Shown in pieces: positions 12,549 through 13,488 of a stretch of 13,488 nucleotides of DNA; position 1 is the stretch's first letter, and every line of letters starts with the position of its first letter. The notes under the pieces are model-generated. The model saw nothing but the letters and a program-made list of their open reading frames with translations, was not told the DNA's origin and did no database searches. The translations under genes were made by a program, and so were the position numbers. This DNA comes from Pseudomonadota bacterium (GTDB lineage: Bacteria > Pseudomonadota > Alphaproteobacteria > Rhizobiales > Xanthobacteraceae), in the NCBI GenBank assembly GCA_023449855.1, contig JAEXHR010000251.1, positions 1 through 13,488 of the forward strand, given 5' to 3'.

Positions 12549-13433
12549 TCAGGTGCGTGACGCCTGGATGACGCGCGCGATCACCGGCCAGTAGAGATCG
12601 CCATCACCGGCGTCAATCGCCTGACCGAGGATCTTGTCGGCCAGTTCCGCGCCCTGCAGCTGGATGTTCACCGACTTGGCGAGATCGAGTGCGTAGGAGA
12701 TGTCCTTGCGGGCATATTCGGTGGAGAAGGCGCGCTCGGGATAGGTACCCGGCAGCATCGCCTTCATGCCGTGATTGCGCAGCGCAAAGCTGTCGGCCGA
12801 GCCCTTGGCGAGGGTCTCGAACACCACCTTGGGATCGAGGCCGGCGCGCTTCGCCGTCTCCAGCGCCTCACCGAGTGCGACCACGGTTTCCATCAGCACC
12901 ATGTTGTTGAGGATCTTCACGACCTGCCCGGCGCCGATATCGCCGCAATGGGTGATGTCGGTGGCGAAGGTGGCGATCAGCGGCTGCAGTTTTGCGAAGA
13001 TCGCAGCCGAGGCGCCGACCATGACGCTGAGCGTGCCGGCCTCGGCGGCCTGCCGCGTGCGCGCGATCGGTGCGTCGGCATAGGCTGCGCCCTTGGCGGC
13101 AAATTTCCCAGCGAGTTCGCGGCTGGCTTCCACCGGCGAGGTGCCGAGATCGACGACGGTGTGGCGCGCATCGGCATGGGCGAGAAGACCGTCGTCGCCC
13201 TCGCACACGGCCTGCACATGCTTGCCGCTCGGCAGCGCCATGAAGATCACATCGCAGGTCTTGGCGAGTTCGGCGAGCGAGGCCGCGCGCTTGACGCCGA
13301 CTTCTGCGAGGCGTTCGAGTGGCGCATCGGCGCGGTCGAAACCGTAGACCGCTGCGCCCGACTTCTGGGCCAGGTTGCGGCACATCGGCTCGCCCATCAC
13401 ACCAAGACCGATGAATCCAATGGCAGTCGTCAT
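12549..13433 (-). CDS. NAD(P)-dependent beta-hydroxyacid dehydrogenase family protein
   Basis: Reduces or oxidises a small 3-hydroxy acid/semialdehyde in the cytoplasm with a nicotinamide cofactor. The 294-residue protein has the full family layout: nucleotide-binding GFIGLGVMG at 6-14, a DLGTSP loop at 95-100, the substrate loop DAPIARTRQAAEAGTL at 120-135, and the catalytic GQVVKILNN with K173 and N177. The substrate loop is unusual: most relatives have DAPVSGG, whereas here the Ser-Gly-Gly is Ala-Arg-Thr (124-126). An Arg-Thr pair at this site is known from sulfolactaldehyde reductase YihU (from memory). The start at 13433 has AAAAGGAA seven bases upstream and probably overlaps an upstream stop as ATGA. 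It may be annotated as 3-hydroxyisobutyrate or tartronate semialdehyde reductase, but the loop argues against taking either name literally. Confidence 0.88.
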   Translation of the reverse strand: MTTAIGFIGLGVMGEPMCRNLAQKSGAAVYGFDRADAPLERLAEVGVKRAASLAELAKTCDVIFMALPSGKHVQAVCEGDDGLLAHADARHTVVDLGTSPVEASRELAGKFAAKGAAYADAPIARTRQAAEAGTLSVMVGASAAIFAKLQPLIATFATDITHCGDIGAGQVVKILNNMVLMETVVALGEALETAKRAGLDPKVVFETLAKGSADSFALRNHGMKAMLPGTYPERAFSTEYARKDISYALDLAKSVNIQLQGAELADKILGQAIDAGDGDLYWPVIARVIQASRT

Positions 13434-13488
13434 GCCGCGTTCCTTTTCATTCCGGGATAGAGATCGTTGAGCGGACGCGGCGATGCCG
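13430..13488 (-). CDS. C-terminal fragment of an unidentified upstream gene (partial)
   Basis: On the minus strand one frame entering the window ends RPLNDLYPGMKRNAA and a TGA at 13432-13430 that overlaps the ATG of the dehydrogenase (ATGA). The same overlap style is seen at other junctions in this cluster, which is why this frame is preferred over another that ends at GGAATGA. Only 18 codons are available, so the product cannot be identified. Confidence 0.35.
   Translation of the reverse strand, partial: ASPRPLNDLYPGMKRNAA

Overview
The window is high-GC DNA with short intergenic gaps and Bradyrhizobium-style dispersed palindromic repeats. The protein types (TcuA/TcuB pair, Tat-exported molybdenum hydroxylase with a cytochrome c partner, IclR regulator, long IlvD/Edd dehydratase) fit an alphaproteobacterium of the Bradyrhizobium/Rhodopseudomonas/Afipia group. 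That placement is inferred from recognition of style and families, not from a search. No RNA genes, CRISPR arrays, insertion sequences or phage genes were seen.

Layout. Positions 1-3733 carry three plus-strand housekeeping-type genes: a DEDDh 3'-5' exonuclease (90-986), an IlvD/Edd-family dehydratase with a GTG start (1229-3097) and a short GreA-like factor (3251-3733). Each gap here is wholly or partly occupied by palindromic repeats: a small hairpin at 10-36, an imperfect palindrome at 991-1076, and two copies of a larger double-hairpin element at 3107-3231 and 3796-3925 that bracket the GreA-like gene. The second copy lies in the convergent gap where plus-strand and minus-strand transcription meet.

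Positions 3953-13488 form a tightly packed minus-strand catabolic-looking cluster. In order of transcription: the tail of an unidentified gene (13430-13488), a beta-hydroxyacid dehydrogenase (12549-13433), an IclR-type regulator (11789-12532), TcuA-like flavoprotein (10323-11771), TcuB-like Fe-S/membrane protein (9131-10339), then a 133-base gap with a 15-base perfect-arm palindrome, a secreted protein of unknown function (7909-8997), a Tat-exported molybdopterin hydroxylase (5094-7868), its 2Fe-2S subunit (4567-5097) and a diheme cytochrome c (3953-4570). Several junctions overlap by 4 or 17 bases, so translation is probably coupled.

How it may work (inference): the last three genes make a periplasmic isoquinoline-1-oxidoreductase-type enzyme that hydroxylates an N-heterocycle or oxidises an aldehyde, passing electrons through 2Fe-2S clusters to the diheme cytochrome. 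TcuA/TcuB would dehydrogenate a polycarboxylate in the cytoplasm and send electrons to the membrane. The dehydrogenase would handle a small hydroxy acid or aldehyde intermediate, and the IclR protein would sense a pathway compound. The substrate is not revealed by the sequence. The dehydrogenase has a substrate-loop motif (Ala-Arg-Thr in place of Ser-Gly-Gly) unlike ordinary hydroxyisobutyrate dehydrogenases, which hints at an acidic substrate group.
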